64,000 bases of DNA, taken from Smallanthus sonchifolius. Taxonomy: Eukaryota > Streptophyta > Magnoliopsida > Asterales > Asteraceae. A program made the translations under genes and the position numbers. Position 1 is the first letter of the stretch; each line of letters opens with the position of its first letter. This document shows, one piece after another, positions 11,930 through 21,998 of this stretch. The notes under the pieces were generated by a model, which saw only the letters and a program-made list of their open reading frames with translations, ran no database searches and had not been told where the DNA came from. The stretch is from the NCBI GenBank assembly GCA_023525975.1, contig CM042038.1:8867272-8931271 (forward strand), written 5' to 3'.

Positions 11930-13130
11930 ATCGATTTTGAATTTCATAGTTGAAGTAGTTAGAAAAGGTTGATTCTTGTTGGGATGTTTGAGTAAGCTTG
12001 GATTTAGGAGATTTAGAAGCCTTTTCAACCATAGATTACTTTCTCTTTCTTTGACAATGAGCAACATGTGTCCTACGGGAAGGTCCAGATTCGTTTGGAC
12101 AATGCTTTTGTCCTTTAGTTTGTTGTTGTTGCTCAACAATTTTTCTTAAGTTGATAGGGAAGTAAATTTTGTTTGCTCAAGATGAGATTTAGATGCTTGT
12201 GCGTGTTGTTGCTTTTGCCAATTTTCAAGTTGGTACGTATGGTGGAATAATCAGGACGAGAGCCAAAGATGAACTCATAGGGAGATGAATAATGTAGAAC
12301 TTGCGAGGGTATATATGAGATGAGCAACGATAGAATATATATTGTACTAGAATTTCTTTAATAGACGAGCATGAAAATTTAATGCTCAAGCTATGTCATA
12401 AAGATGGCGGTTTTCCACTCAACAGCCCCGTTTTGTTGGGGTGTTCATGGGCAGGAAATACAATACGCAATGCCCAAATCAGATAGATATTTGGACATTA
12501 GTTCATGCGTAAGGTGGGGAACACCATTACACTGTAACTATTTGATGGTGCAGGAAAATATGTTTTCAACAAAAAGGTTTGAAAGGCCGAGGAATCAACC
12601 GCTGAGAGCGATGAGATAAGGTGTACATCCACGAAAACAGTTGAAATGAACAATGAATATTATATAGTAACGATGCCTAGATCTAGAAACAGTGGGTGAT
12701 GGACCCCATATATCAGGTACATTGGGATGAGTAACAAAAGAATGAAATAACAATATAGTAGATTTCAAAATGTAACATGAGTTATAACTTTTATTCAATG
12801 ATTTGTTAGGGTGTTTCGAAATGAAAGACGATACAACACAAAATCAGAAGGATGTCTCAAACGAGAATGCCACGTCTCTCGAGAAGTTGAAGAAGCGGTA
12901 GACATTACAAATAGATGATGGTGGAGACATTTCTATTTAAAAGAGAACGATGTGATAATTAAAGTAAAGAATGACCAATATGGGAGATGGTGAGAGCCAT
13001 ACCGATACCGTGGATAACCTTCTCCGAACCAAGATAAGGAGCAACATCATAAACCATAGAAAAATTAGATGTCAAATGAGCAGTAGCACTTGAGTCAGGA
13101 ATCCACGTCTCGACGTGCTGAGTATATCCA
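11930..13130 (-). pseudogene. Copia pol relic (protease and integrase remnants)
   Basis: On the minus strand near 13100-12960 one reads [14 protein letters not shown], clearly the Copia aspartic protease region (normally DSGATAH), here with the glycine of DSG replaced by serine. Further along, 12327-12230 gives LISYIPSQVLHYSSPYEFIFG and a PDYS motif, matching the end of Copia integrase (the INRLPS...SPYE..FG region). Stops and frame changes between these pieces show it is dead. It belongs to the same minus-strand element as the primer-binding site near 14332-14343. Confidence 0.65.
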
Positions 13131-13212
13131 AGAGATCATAGCACCTACAACTACCACAAACTAACATATACTTGACCAAAAGAATTAGACATAAAGATAC
13201 ATAAATCTTTAC

Positions 13213-13346
13213 CTGAATCACTTCAACAATGGTGCGAGTGACGCCAGCAGCCGCCCTCTCAGTGTAATGCCCCCTAGCAACTATCCGATCAAATAGCTCT
13301 CCACCCTCGCACAACTTCATAACCAAATGAACAGCAGTGTAATTAT
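13213..13346 (-). pseudogene. Exon fragment of a calcium-dependent protein kinase-like gene
   Basis: Between an acceptor ATCAG and a donor GTAAAG the minus strand reads [20 protein letters not shown], then [11 protein letters not shown], then a stretch ending TIVEVIQ. This is the hinge and alpha-D/E region of the CDPK kinase domain, an exon with both splice sites kept. No neighbouring CDPK exons follow: the next sequence downstream is Copia protease, and upstream lies a dioxygenase exon. It is an isolated fragment carried inside the retroelement relic, not a gene. Confidence 0.75.
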
Positions 13347-13475
13347 CTGATAAAAGTAAAAAAAATTAAACCTAAAAATTTAACGAAGTCATCACTGAAT
13401 TTAATCAAATTTATGTGAATATTGAAGTGAGACTAAACATTTTTCTGATTTAAACTTATAAATAATCAAATAAAC

Positions 13476-13600
13476 CTGATTTATCATGGAGAAATTTGAA
13501 GCAGAGGAAGAGCAATCAAAGCCGTCGGATAATTGATCCATCCTCTTTCTTAATGCCTCAACCTCTTCGGTACATAAAAATGATTCAATAACCAAATACC
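13476..13600 (-). pseudogene. Exon fragment of a phytanoyl-CoA dioxygenase-like gene
   Basis: After the acceptor TTTCACAG the minus strand reads GYLVIESFLCTEEVEALRKR, then MDQL..GFDCSSSAS and ..NQ, and meets a GTTTAT donor. This matches the N-terminal part of plant PhyH-family Fe(II)/2-oxoglutarate dioxygenases, where GYLVIESF and the ALR.RMD..L motif are conserved; the family assignment is from memory. No metal-binding residues are encoded because the fragment stops early. The CDPK exon lies 130 bases downstream in the same orientation. Confidence 0.65.
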
Positions 13601-13796
13601 CTGTGAAATGAGTTCATATCGAGGTTTAGACGCATCAATGAAAAAAATTAGGGTTTTGAGAAGAAGAAGTTGATTCCTTGAGAATCGAAGAATTGGAGAT
13701 GCCAGAACTCAGATTTCCGCTGATTCGTCTATCTTTGCCGCCAGTTTCGAGAGAAATGAGGGAGAAGAGTTATCTTGTATCTGATGAAATGGCTGA

Positions 13797-14040
13797 GATG
13801 AATTTTAGAAGCAGTTAAAGCTACTTTGAAGAGTCTGGATTAAGTATAAACAAACACAGTGGTCTATTATTTATACAACTTTTTCCCTCAGAACAGTAAC
13901 TGCCATTTTTTTAGACTTTAAATGGTTGAGATGAATTTTAGAAGCAGTTAAAATTAAAGGTACTTTGAAGGGTCTGGATTAAGTATAAACAAACACAGAC
14001 CACAGTTAACTCAGTGGTCTATTATTTATACAATGACCAC
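13797..14040 (-). repeat. Direct duplication of an upstream segment
   Basis: Two copies of a roughly 75-base segment, at about 13797-13875 and 13925-14035. They share GAGATGAATTTTAGAAGCAG, a CTGGATTAAGTATAAAC block and GTGGTCTATTATTTATACAA. On the minus strand each copy presents TATAAATA, a good TATA box, upstream of the dioxygenase exon. This could be the duplicated promoter or leader carried with the captured exon. Confidence 0.55.
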
Positions 14041-14331
14041 TATTCTGACCATGCCGTCGCCCTCCATTTCCATGGCCATGATTTGAATTATAGCACATAT
14101 CTGACAAATCACACTTGACTCCTTCGATTTTTTATGTTCTTGATTAGCTAGGTGGCTTGACGTGAAAAGCATTCATAGAAGCAATCGGTACAGAAGCATT
14201 CATCTGTTTCGTAGGGAGGAGTTTGATTCAAGTTAGGTTCACTATCACAATTTTCAATATTAAGAACAAAGAGATTGAAACTAGAACAGATCTGCCAGAG
14301 AGAAGCTCCTGGTTACCGAGTAGAGCTAGTA

Positions 14332-14420
14332 CCTCTGATACCATAATGGAAAACAAGGTATGTGAAATTGTGGTGATCTTATAAACAAGACTACGTTAAC
14401 CTATGGATTGATGATAAGTA
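14332..14420 (-). mobile_element. tRNA-Met primer-binding site and truncated LTR end
   Basis: The minus strand reads TGGTATCAGAGG at 14343-14332, the initiator-tRNA primer-binding site of Copia-type elements. It should lie just downstream of a 5' LTR, so the LTR was to the right. Only a few tens of bases remain before RLK-2 3' flank homology begins. It marks the start of the element containing the two captured exons and the pol relic. Confidence 0.55.
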
Positions 14421-14512
14421 CACAATGATCCAAACAACATTACATTCTTTGTATATATAACTAATTTACGCAAATTAAAATGACTGAAACATTCTGGAAA
14501 CATTTCTTCTCA

Positions 14513-17500
14513 TTATCTACCATCTACTTGACTTAATGTTACGTCATTAAGAGATGGTGGTAAAGGAAAAATTGAGGTGGAGTTGATTTCACTTTCATGA
14601 ACAAAGAATGCTGGTTTTTTGGGAGAAGGAAGTGAGCCTTCACTGCCCAACATCCCAACAACAGTCAGTGTGTTAGGTCTATCTTCTACTCGGTGTTGCA
14701 CACACAATAGGCCGACATGTATTGATCGCAACACTTCACAAGCAGAAGAGGACGTGCATAAACATTCATCAATTAGATCGAGAGACTTGCCTTCTTTGTA
14801 AAGTCTCCATGCCTATATATTTCCAAATAAAAGACAAAAGTTAGATCATATAAGAAGGTAGGCGCATTATTCAATACCGGGGCTAGTTCAAATCACAAAC
14901 GGGTGTTTTAGAGCTTCACTACCATATCTTACCCAAACGTCATAACATATATGCACATATAGGCTCATTTGTAAAATACAAACATATATGGAATGGAGTT
15001 AAAATAAGAACTCTCTTAGGAAACCAAAGAACCCACTTTATAGCCTTTGATCATGGAGCAGGCGAAAAGAAAGCGGCATTCGCGATTCATGGAGGCAAAT
15101 GGATATGATAGAGTGAGATCTAAACGAAGTGGTTTATTTTGGTTCTTCATTATTTAATGGTTCTTGTTTAAACTCACATTTGCATACGTGTATATATATT
15201 GTAAATGGGTGCATAGTTTATTTTCATCAAAGGATGATTATATTCAACACACTTACATGTCCAAGAAGGTTATCATCATGGTCTTCATGAACAAAACCTC
15301 TATTTTTCTTCCCACTCACAATTTCCAGCATTAAAACCCCGAAGCTGAAAACATCTGACTTTACCGAGTAGAGACCATTCACTGCATACTCTGGAGATAT
15401 GTAGCCCCTGAATCACAATACACATACACAAATATAAAAAAATATATAAAAATGCTCCGAACAATATGAATCGAGTTCAGGGATTCTTACAAAGTTCCCA
15501 CGACTCTCTTTGTATTTGCTTCACTCTCTTCTTCTTTAAACATTCTGGCCAAACCAAAATCTGATATCTTTGGACGCATCTGATGATCAAGTAAAATGTT
15601 CCCTGCTTTTAAGTCCCTATGTACAACTTTAAATCGGGAATCTTGATGAAGATAAAGAAGACCCCGAGCAATCCCGTGAATTATCCGGAAGCGTTGTGGC
15701 CAATCAAGTAATGACTTTCTTGATTCATCTGCACAATATGCAACAACTTAGTTGATATTAAATTTGTATTCCTATGCGTTTTTAATAAACCTGTAATTTT
15801 AGGATTGTAAGAGAGCCCAACCAAATAAAAAACTGTCTAGGCTTTTGTTAGGCATGTATTCATAAATTAACATTTTCTCATCGCCTTGAATGTAATATCC
15901 TAAGAGCTTTACAAGATTCCGATGCTGAAGTTTACCAATGCATATAACTTCATTCTCGAATTCAACAAGCCCCTGTTTAGAGGACTTTGATAGTCGCTTA
16001 ACAGCAATCTCTTGGCCTTCTTCTAGCACACCCTAGTGAATCAAGATTGCCATTATTAATAGTACACACACTAGTGTTCAATGAGTTAACTTGAAGGTAA
16101 AAGGTATATATAGTGATAGTTTATATGGTACTTACTCAGATATCAACATATAATTCATATCATTTACCTTGTAAACTGGTCCAAACCCGCCTTCTCCCAG
16201 CTTGTTGTCGACCGAAAAATCATTGGTAGCCCTAGAAATTTTATCTAAGCTAAACAAGGGAACCTCTACACTTCCCATCTGGCTGCTGCTGCTACCTTTG
16301 TATTCCTTACCAAGGGTCTTTTTAGTTCTACCTAGAAAATATGACATTCAGACAAACATCTTATTTAAAAACATAATTCACAGCATCCAAATACAAATTG
16401 CAATTCAGATCAATATCACTTGCCTTCTCTCTCTGCATGTGACCTCTTCTTCCATTTTCTCCTAGCGCAGAATGCCAATACGAGGCCTGACAAAGTCAAC
16501 ACGGTCGCTATTGACAAAGTAACTTCCATAACTACTTGTTCCTTTCTGTGGAAGCTGGAATGGAGGCCTAAAAGATTTTACGAGGTCAAATGAAACAATA
16601 TATAGTCAAGTTTACAACAATAAACAAACAACTTTATATGCCTTGGCCAGTTATATCTATTTGTAGATCACATGTATCCAACACAAACAAGTATTGACCA
16701 AACATTAGGCTGTGAAACATGGTTAACATAAAATGAATTAATCTGGTAATGTTATTGGCTTACTTGATAATTCTGAGGCTGCAAGTCTAACATACAGATC
16801 TTGACTTTTTGTGGGAACACTCGGACATCAATCAGACCCCCAAACCATAGCAAGCACCCAACTTCACCTGAAGTAATGTTTGGATTTGCATAGGCGGTGC
16901 ACGAGCAATTATTATTGCAAGCTACCTTACAATCTTGTAGGCTCATGTTGCTACTAAAGACAGCATTATCCGTGTCTGGTAATTTCATGCTTGAAAACTT
17001 TAGAAATCCCTCTCCAGGCCCACAATCCAAACCTATTCTCCGTTGACAAACACTTGTACCATTATCTGAGTTTTTTAGTTCAAATCCTTTCAAGCATCCA
17101 CAATTAGGAGAAGTGACAGTATTACAGCTCCCATATGGGCCACATGCTCCATAGCTGTCACAATAATCTGCTGGTGCAGTGGAAATCGACATCCATTCTA
17201 GGTTCGGAAATTTAAGCTGCACGATCTCAAGTTTACCACCAGGAGTTACTAGCGCTATTAATGTTGTGGTATTACTTTTAGAAATATAAGTGATATACAT
17301 CTCATTCTGATTCATAATCAGGTAAGAAACAGCCGCTGGATTAGCATCAGGAGCAAAGTTTGCCCGGCCAGAAAATGATATGCCATTATATGGCCCGATC
17401 CTTGTTTTCTTTGCAGAGTTTCCCATAATATATACTTGTGGATATTTACCCTTAACCGCTAAAACATTTAGTGTATACTCACCCGGGGAAGGATCATCTT

Positions 17501-18065
17501 CATTCCTCCATGATGTCTGATATGTTTCTCTTCCAGTTATGAAGTTCTTACCCAACTTAATTCCTGGTAAGCAGGTATCTCCAGGGTAATCAAAACTTTG
17601 CCAAATAAAATTTTCATTATTGGTTTCATTTCCATTCTTAATTACCAGATTGCCTGTATCCAAGAGTTGTGCTACAAGATTGATACTTGTGCCAGATTCC
17701 GAGGAGTTGGATGACCAAATGACTTTGCCACTACCATTAACAAGAGCCAGATTCCCTTGGTTGTCCAGTCTGACCACACCCGAATGATCTATAAGTGGAG
17801 TTTTGCGGTTTGCAACCCATGCGGTTATAGGTGGTGATGTGTTCTTAAACCATATCCCCAGGTACCCATTTTTGGAACTGCCCAGGCTAAAGAAACGTAG
17901 CTCAAACTTTGCGTTCCCTGAAACAATAGTCTCACCATCTGAGATGTTTTGATGCACAGAGATGGTGTCTAATGATCTAGATGATCTTAGCATTAGAAAG
18001 GAGAAGGTGATATAAAGGAGTAACATTATGGTTTGAATCGGGTCTTCTTCACAACTTGATGGCAT
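14513..18065 (-). pseudogene. RLK-2: S-domain receptor kinase with a single exon 1 frameshift
   Basis: Exons: 18065-16764, 16567-16424, 16331-16168, 16032-15822, 15728-15491, 15407-15257, 14812-14513. Every kinase exon is open, with [26 protein letters not shown] and DFGLARMF intact, and intron 2 again has a GC donor. One base is missing near 16804-16810, in the codons after VFPQK, where RLK-1 has a GQDLYVRL stretch. Exon 1 is therefore 1302 bases, not 3n+1. The spliced product would run through exon 1, add [11 protein letters not shown] and stop before the membrane helix. The predicted protein is about 445 residues, a secreted lectin/S-locus/PAN ectodomain like Brassica SLG. The start may be 18065 or, by homology to MLLPY, 18026. 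It could be a decaying gene, a soluble receptor, or a sequencing error at an A5 run; transcripts would tell. Confidence 0.88.
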
Positions 18066-18132
18066 GCAAAGAAATTAAATTGATAGTTTACTGTTAACGA
18101 AGCCTTTTTAACGCCAACAAATCATTTAATTA

Positions 18133-18645
18133 TAGTTAATTGCATAAATGGCCCCTGTGGTTTGATCAAATTGCATGTTTAACCCTCAAGTTTTAAAAAC
18201 TACAAATTTAGCCCAAACTTTTGAGACCTGGTTACGACTTTAGCACCTGATGTTAATACCAGTTAGTTTTTAATGAAAAGTTAGCCCATGTACCATCCGC
18301 TTGACTTACGATTGCAAACTTAACTTTAAAAATAAGTTAAAATCAGTAAAAAATAATAAAAACTGTTAAAAATAAGTAAAAATTCGTAAAAAATAGTAAA
18401 AATCGTTAATTTTTTTATTGATTTTTTTCTAAATTTTACTTATGTTACTCATTTTTAATATTACGTTTGCAATCGTAAGTCACGTGGATGACACATAAGA
18501 AACTTTCCGTTAAAAAATTAACTGATGTTAACATCAAGGGCTAAAGGTGCAACATGTCTCAAATGTTTGGCTAAATTTAAAAAACTTGGGGCCAAACATG
18601 AAATTTCATCAAACCACATGGGTCATTTATGGAATTAACTCTTTA
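18133..18645. mobile_element. MITE with long inverted repeats in the RLK-2 promoter
   Basis: Left arm AGTTAATTGCATAAATGG and right arm CATTTATGGAATTAACT are inverted. Complementarity continues through GGTTTGATCAAATT-like and TTAGCCCAAAC-like blocks for over 100 bases per arm. Flanks TTTAATTAT and TTTAAATTAT suggest a target duplication of about 9-10 bases with one indel, which would fit a Mutator-derived MITE. It separates RLK-2 from promoter sequence that is contiguous in RLK-3. Confidence 0.65.
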
Positions 18646-18659
18646 AATTATCATATATG

Positions 18660-19150
18660 TTAAGGTTAATACTAGATGCATATAATCCGTGTATGGTCTC
18701 AAATGGGATATTTTTTACTTGTACTCAAAACGCCCCTTTCTAGGCAGTTTGTCTTCGTAGAAGTTTTGTAAGTACTCTTGCCGTATCAAATACTTCTAAC
18801 TTAGAGCCCACAGATCTAACCTATAACTCGTCGACAACTTAACCAAAATAATTGCCAGTAAGCCTTAATGTCATAGCGTAAACGATGTTACCTAGTAAAC
18901 CTAAAGTAAATGATAAGTCTCACGCTAGACAATAATATAAATTGACACTTCAACCAATTTAAATCACATTTTTTTGTGGTTTGAATCTTGCCAACGGGCT
19001 TTTTTGTTTAAATGGGTCAGAAACTAAAGCTTTTCCTATGGAACAATCCTGACTAAGGACAAACCGGATTATCCGGGCATCAAACAACTTAAACAGTCAC
19101 ATGATACAATACAAATCTGTCATCCATAAGCATGTCCATTGGGGAACCTA
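18660..19150 (-). promoter_or_regulatory. Displaced upstream region of RLK-2
   Basis: The block near 18960-19040 (GTGGTTTGAATCTTGCCAAC, then GGGC, then AAATGGGTCA) is nearly identical to 25625-25670 upstream of RLK-3. It is therefore duplicated upstream sequence pushed away from RLK-2 by the MITE at 18133-18645. No specific binding site is claimed. Confidence 0.5.
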
Positions 19151-19157
19151 TTAGTGG

Positions 19158-19542
19158 TAGAGGTGCACATATCGGATTTTTTTGGAACCGGATTAAGATC
19201 GGATCCGGATCGGATAAGTCAACGTTGGTCAAGGACCGGATCCGGTGGAACCGGTTCCGGATCGGATCCGGTTTTGGGGTGTGAGGTTTGGAACCTATTG
19301 GAACCTTTTATCCGGTTTTATCCGATTTTGTCCGGATTTTTTGTGTCCGATTTTTGTCCGGTTCCAAATTTGTCCGATTTTGTCCGGTTTTTATCCGGTC
19401 CCTTGGAAAACCATATAACCGGTTCCAGATCCGGCGGTTCCAAAAATATCCGATCCGGTTCCAAAAAATCCGGTTAAAAAAAAAACCGATTTCGGATAGT
19501 CCATCGGATCGGATCCGGATCCGGTTATAATGCCCACCTCTA
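19158..19542. mobile_element. hAT-type MITE filled with CGGATCCGG words
   Basis: Ends TAGAGGTG and CACCTCTA, flanked by a perfect 8-base duplication ATTAGTGG, as expected for hAT elements. The interior is a dense array of CCGGATCCGG, CCGGTTCC and TTGTCCGGTTT words. These keep several frames open by composition; they are not genes. Confidence 0.85.
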
Positions 19543-19854
19543 ATTAGTGGTATGGGGTCGTCCGATCCTCATGAACTTTTTTTTTGTTTTATATGCGGTA
19601 TAATCCCGAGTGACCCTCATAAAATTTTTGTACACCGACCCCGTAAAATTTTGACATCGATCCCAAAAAAAAATATTTGAGATTTTAAAATTTATAAATA
19701 TAAACCTATTACCAACTATTTAACAAATACAAAAATTTAACTATTACAATACTCATTTAAACCAATAACTTTATCGAACTAACTTAATTAGTTAATTGGA
19801 TTAAAAACTTAGCATTTTAAACAGTTAAGCCCAATACCTTTTAGTTACCCATTG
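19543..19854. other. AT-rich spacer, nothing recognised
   Basis: No gene or element boundary recognised between two MITEs. Confidence 0.35.
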
Positions 19855-20265
19855 ATAGGGTGTAAACAAGTCGATCCGAGCCCGAGCTCGATTAGGCTCG
19901 AGCTCGGCTCGTTTAACTTACGGTGAGCTCGAACTCGACTAGGCTCGAGCTCTGCTCATTTAACTTACTGTGAGCTCGAGCTCGGCTTGATTCGAGCTCT
20001 ATTTCTAAAGCTCGTGCTCGGCTTGTGAGTAGTTTTTCAAGCTCGAGCTCGGATCGGGCTCGACTCGTTTTATTATTTATTAATTAAGTTTTAATATATA
20101 TATTTATAATTATATATTTTTTAAATATAATGTAATATATATTATTTAATTATTTTTATCATAATTTTTAAATATATTAAATATTATTTTATAAATATAT
20201 ATTTATTATATTAACTAAAAATATATAATCAATAGGCTCGTTTAGGCTCGCAAACAAATTTATGT
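19855..20265. repeat. GAGCTCG-word array, probable truncated hAT MITE
   Basis: Starts TAGGGTGTAAAC followed by about fifteen copies of GAGCTCG or GGCTCG within 200 bases, then an AT-rich tract, then GGCTCGTTTAGGCTCGCAAAC. The left end has the shape of the neighbouring MITE ends, but no matching right end is seen, so it appears truncated. Confidence 0.5.
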
Positions 20266-20540
20266 TAGATAAGATAAATCAGGGACCATTACAGTTAGTC
20301 AAGATCAATATTGATCAACTAGGGCCATTTAGAGTCAATAAGGGTTAGTATTGGTCAGTGATGGTTAATAATTGTAAAGGATGGTTAATTAGGGGCAATT
20401 AGAGTGGAAATTGGTCAATTATGATAAACTGGTGTTAGTTAGATGTTATTGGTGCCAGTTTAGGCCAATAAGATGCCATTACTTTGTAACTGCAAGGAAT
20501 AAGACCACCATGATGGTGGTAGATTTGATAACATGACAAA
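20266..20540. repeat. Degenerate TTGGTCAATTAGGG-like repeat
   Basis: Loose repetition of GTCAAT, GGTTAAT and TTAGGG-type words every 20-30 bases. Low information, no coding potential. Confidence 0.35.
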
Positions 20541-21112
20541 AACTTTCACTGAAATCAACATCAGTTGTCGAAATTACTTTGCCACAAAACGAGCTTTGTA
20601 GCGAGTAACTGCACCATGTTGATTTTTCTTTAACCTCTAAACCCACTTGTAATCAATAACATTAGTTTGGGGAACACAAGGAACTAAATACCATGTTGCA
20701 TTATTACAAGTGCTTTAAGTTCATCAGCCATGGCTTGACACCACTTCGAATGTTGATTTGCAATGGTAAAAGAGGAGGGATCAGAGAGTGGGTAAGAGGA
20801 TATCGTTACATGATTAGCGGAAGGACCATAATGAACATGAGGTTTGAGATTTTGACTCAGATCAGAAGGATGTGTGCGCGGTTATGGAGGATAAGGTGGA
20901 GGTGAATGTGTTGAATGGGAATAATGAGGAGTGTTTGAGGATGTGGGTGATGAAGGTGTAGATGGTTCGGAGGGTTGAATCTCGAAAGTTGGCGAGGGAG
21001 GTGTGGTTGTCCGGTAGATGAAGGAAAAGGGAAGTGAGAGTCTGAGAGGGAAGTGTATGTATATGACGAGGATGTGTGATGCGGCAGCAGAGCCAAGAGG
21101 AGGCTCTGATAC
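20540..21112 (-). pseudogene. Internally deleted Copia element fragment
   Basis: The minus strand gives a serine/proline/histidine-rich stretch (about 21080-20880) typical of the linker between integrase and reverse transcriptase. It is followed by HSKWCQAMADELKAL and, in other frames, the KW...LK.N.HG..RYKARFVAK start of reverse transcriptase (20760-20570), with stops. At 21112-21100 a TGGTATCAGAGCC primer-binding site adjoins it directly, so gag, protease and integrase are deleted. The LTR would lie to the right of 21112. Confidence 0.6.
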
Positions 21113-21465
21113 CAAATAATACCAAGAGAATGTTTGAGAATTTTGAATGGAATTCTAAATTGGGGTATTACATGAGGTATATATACATTATATATATTTG
21201 TATATTTACAAAAACTATTATCTAATTGCAATGTGATATAATAAACAAGAAATTAATCATGAAATTGAATGCAAATTTTGAATAAAAGGAATTAAAAAAT
21301 GATTTATAATTTCAAAAAAACCTGATTCTTAATTTTACTTTAGCTCTTGATCTTGATATCTAGAGCTAATGAGATAAATCGCTTGACTTGAATAACATTT
21401 CACTTCAATTTCAAATGCCATTTTGAAAAGAAATACAAATATAAAGACACATTTATGTAATTGAT
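21113..21465. other. LTR remnant and AT-rich spacer
   Basis: Sequence right of the primer-binding site should be the LTR of the deleted Copia copy, but no second LTR remains to define its limits. Nothing else is recognised. Confidence 0.3.
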
Positions 21466-21934
21466 TAGGGGTGTTCAAAAAAATCCGAATCCGAAACCGA
21501 ATCCGAATTATCCGAAAATCCGAATCCGAATTATCCGAAAATTCGGATATCCGAATTTTCGGATTCGGATAGTGATTTTCGGATATTTCGGATAGTTCGG
21601 ATATCCGAATATCCGAAATATTATATTTATATATATTTTTTAATTGTTTTTATTATTTAAAAATAAGAAATATTGAATCAAAACCCGATATATTGTATTT
21701 GTATATTTTTATATGTATATTTTCTAATGTTTTTAATTGTTTTTGTAATTTAAAAATATTATTTTTATATATTTTTTTATTTTTTTTATATTTTCGGATA
21801 TCCGTTTCACTATCCGAATCCGTATCCGAATTTTCGGATATCCAAAATTTCGGATTCGGATTCGGATAGTGAAATACACTATCAGAAAATTTCGGATATC
21901 CGAATTTTCGGATATCCGACTTTGAACACCCCTA
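21466..21934. mobile_element. hAT-type MITE filled with ATCCGAAT words
   Basis: Ends TAGGGGTGTTC and GAACACCCCTA with a perfect 8-base target duplication TAATTGAT, as for hAT elements. Both arms are arrays of TCCGAAT/ATTCGGA words, so the whole element can fold back; the centre is an AT-rich tract. It sits about 65 bases from the RLK-3 stop codon. Confidence 0.85.
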
Positions 21935-21998
21935 TAATTGATAAGTACACATATCTATATAAAAACACTTGAAGAGGACACTGAAATTTGTTTTCTCG

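Noticed and set aside
19139..19530. Two overlapping open frames of 80-112 codons
   Set aside because: They lie inside a hAT MITE built of CCGGATCCGG words; the openness comes from the repeat composition.
20857..21231. Three overlapping minus-strand frames rich in Ser, Pro and His
   Set aside because: Not separate genes: one of them is the spacer region of a deleted Copia polyprotein, followed by RT sequence.
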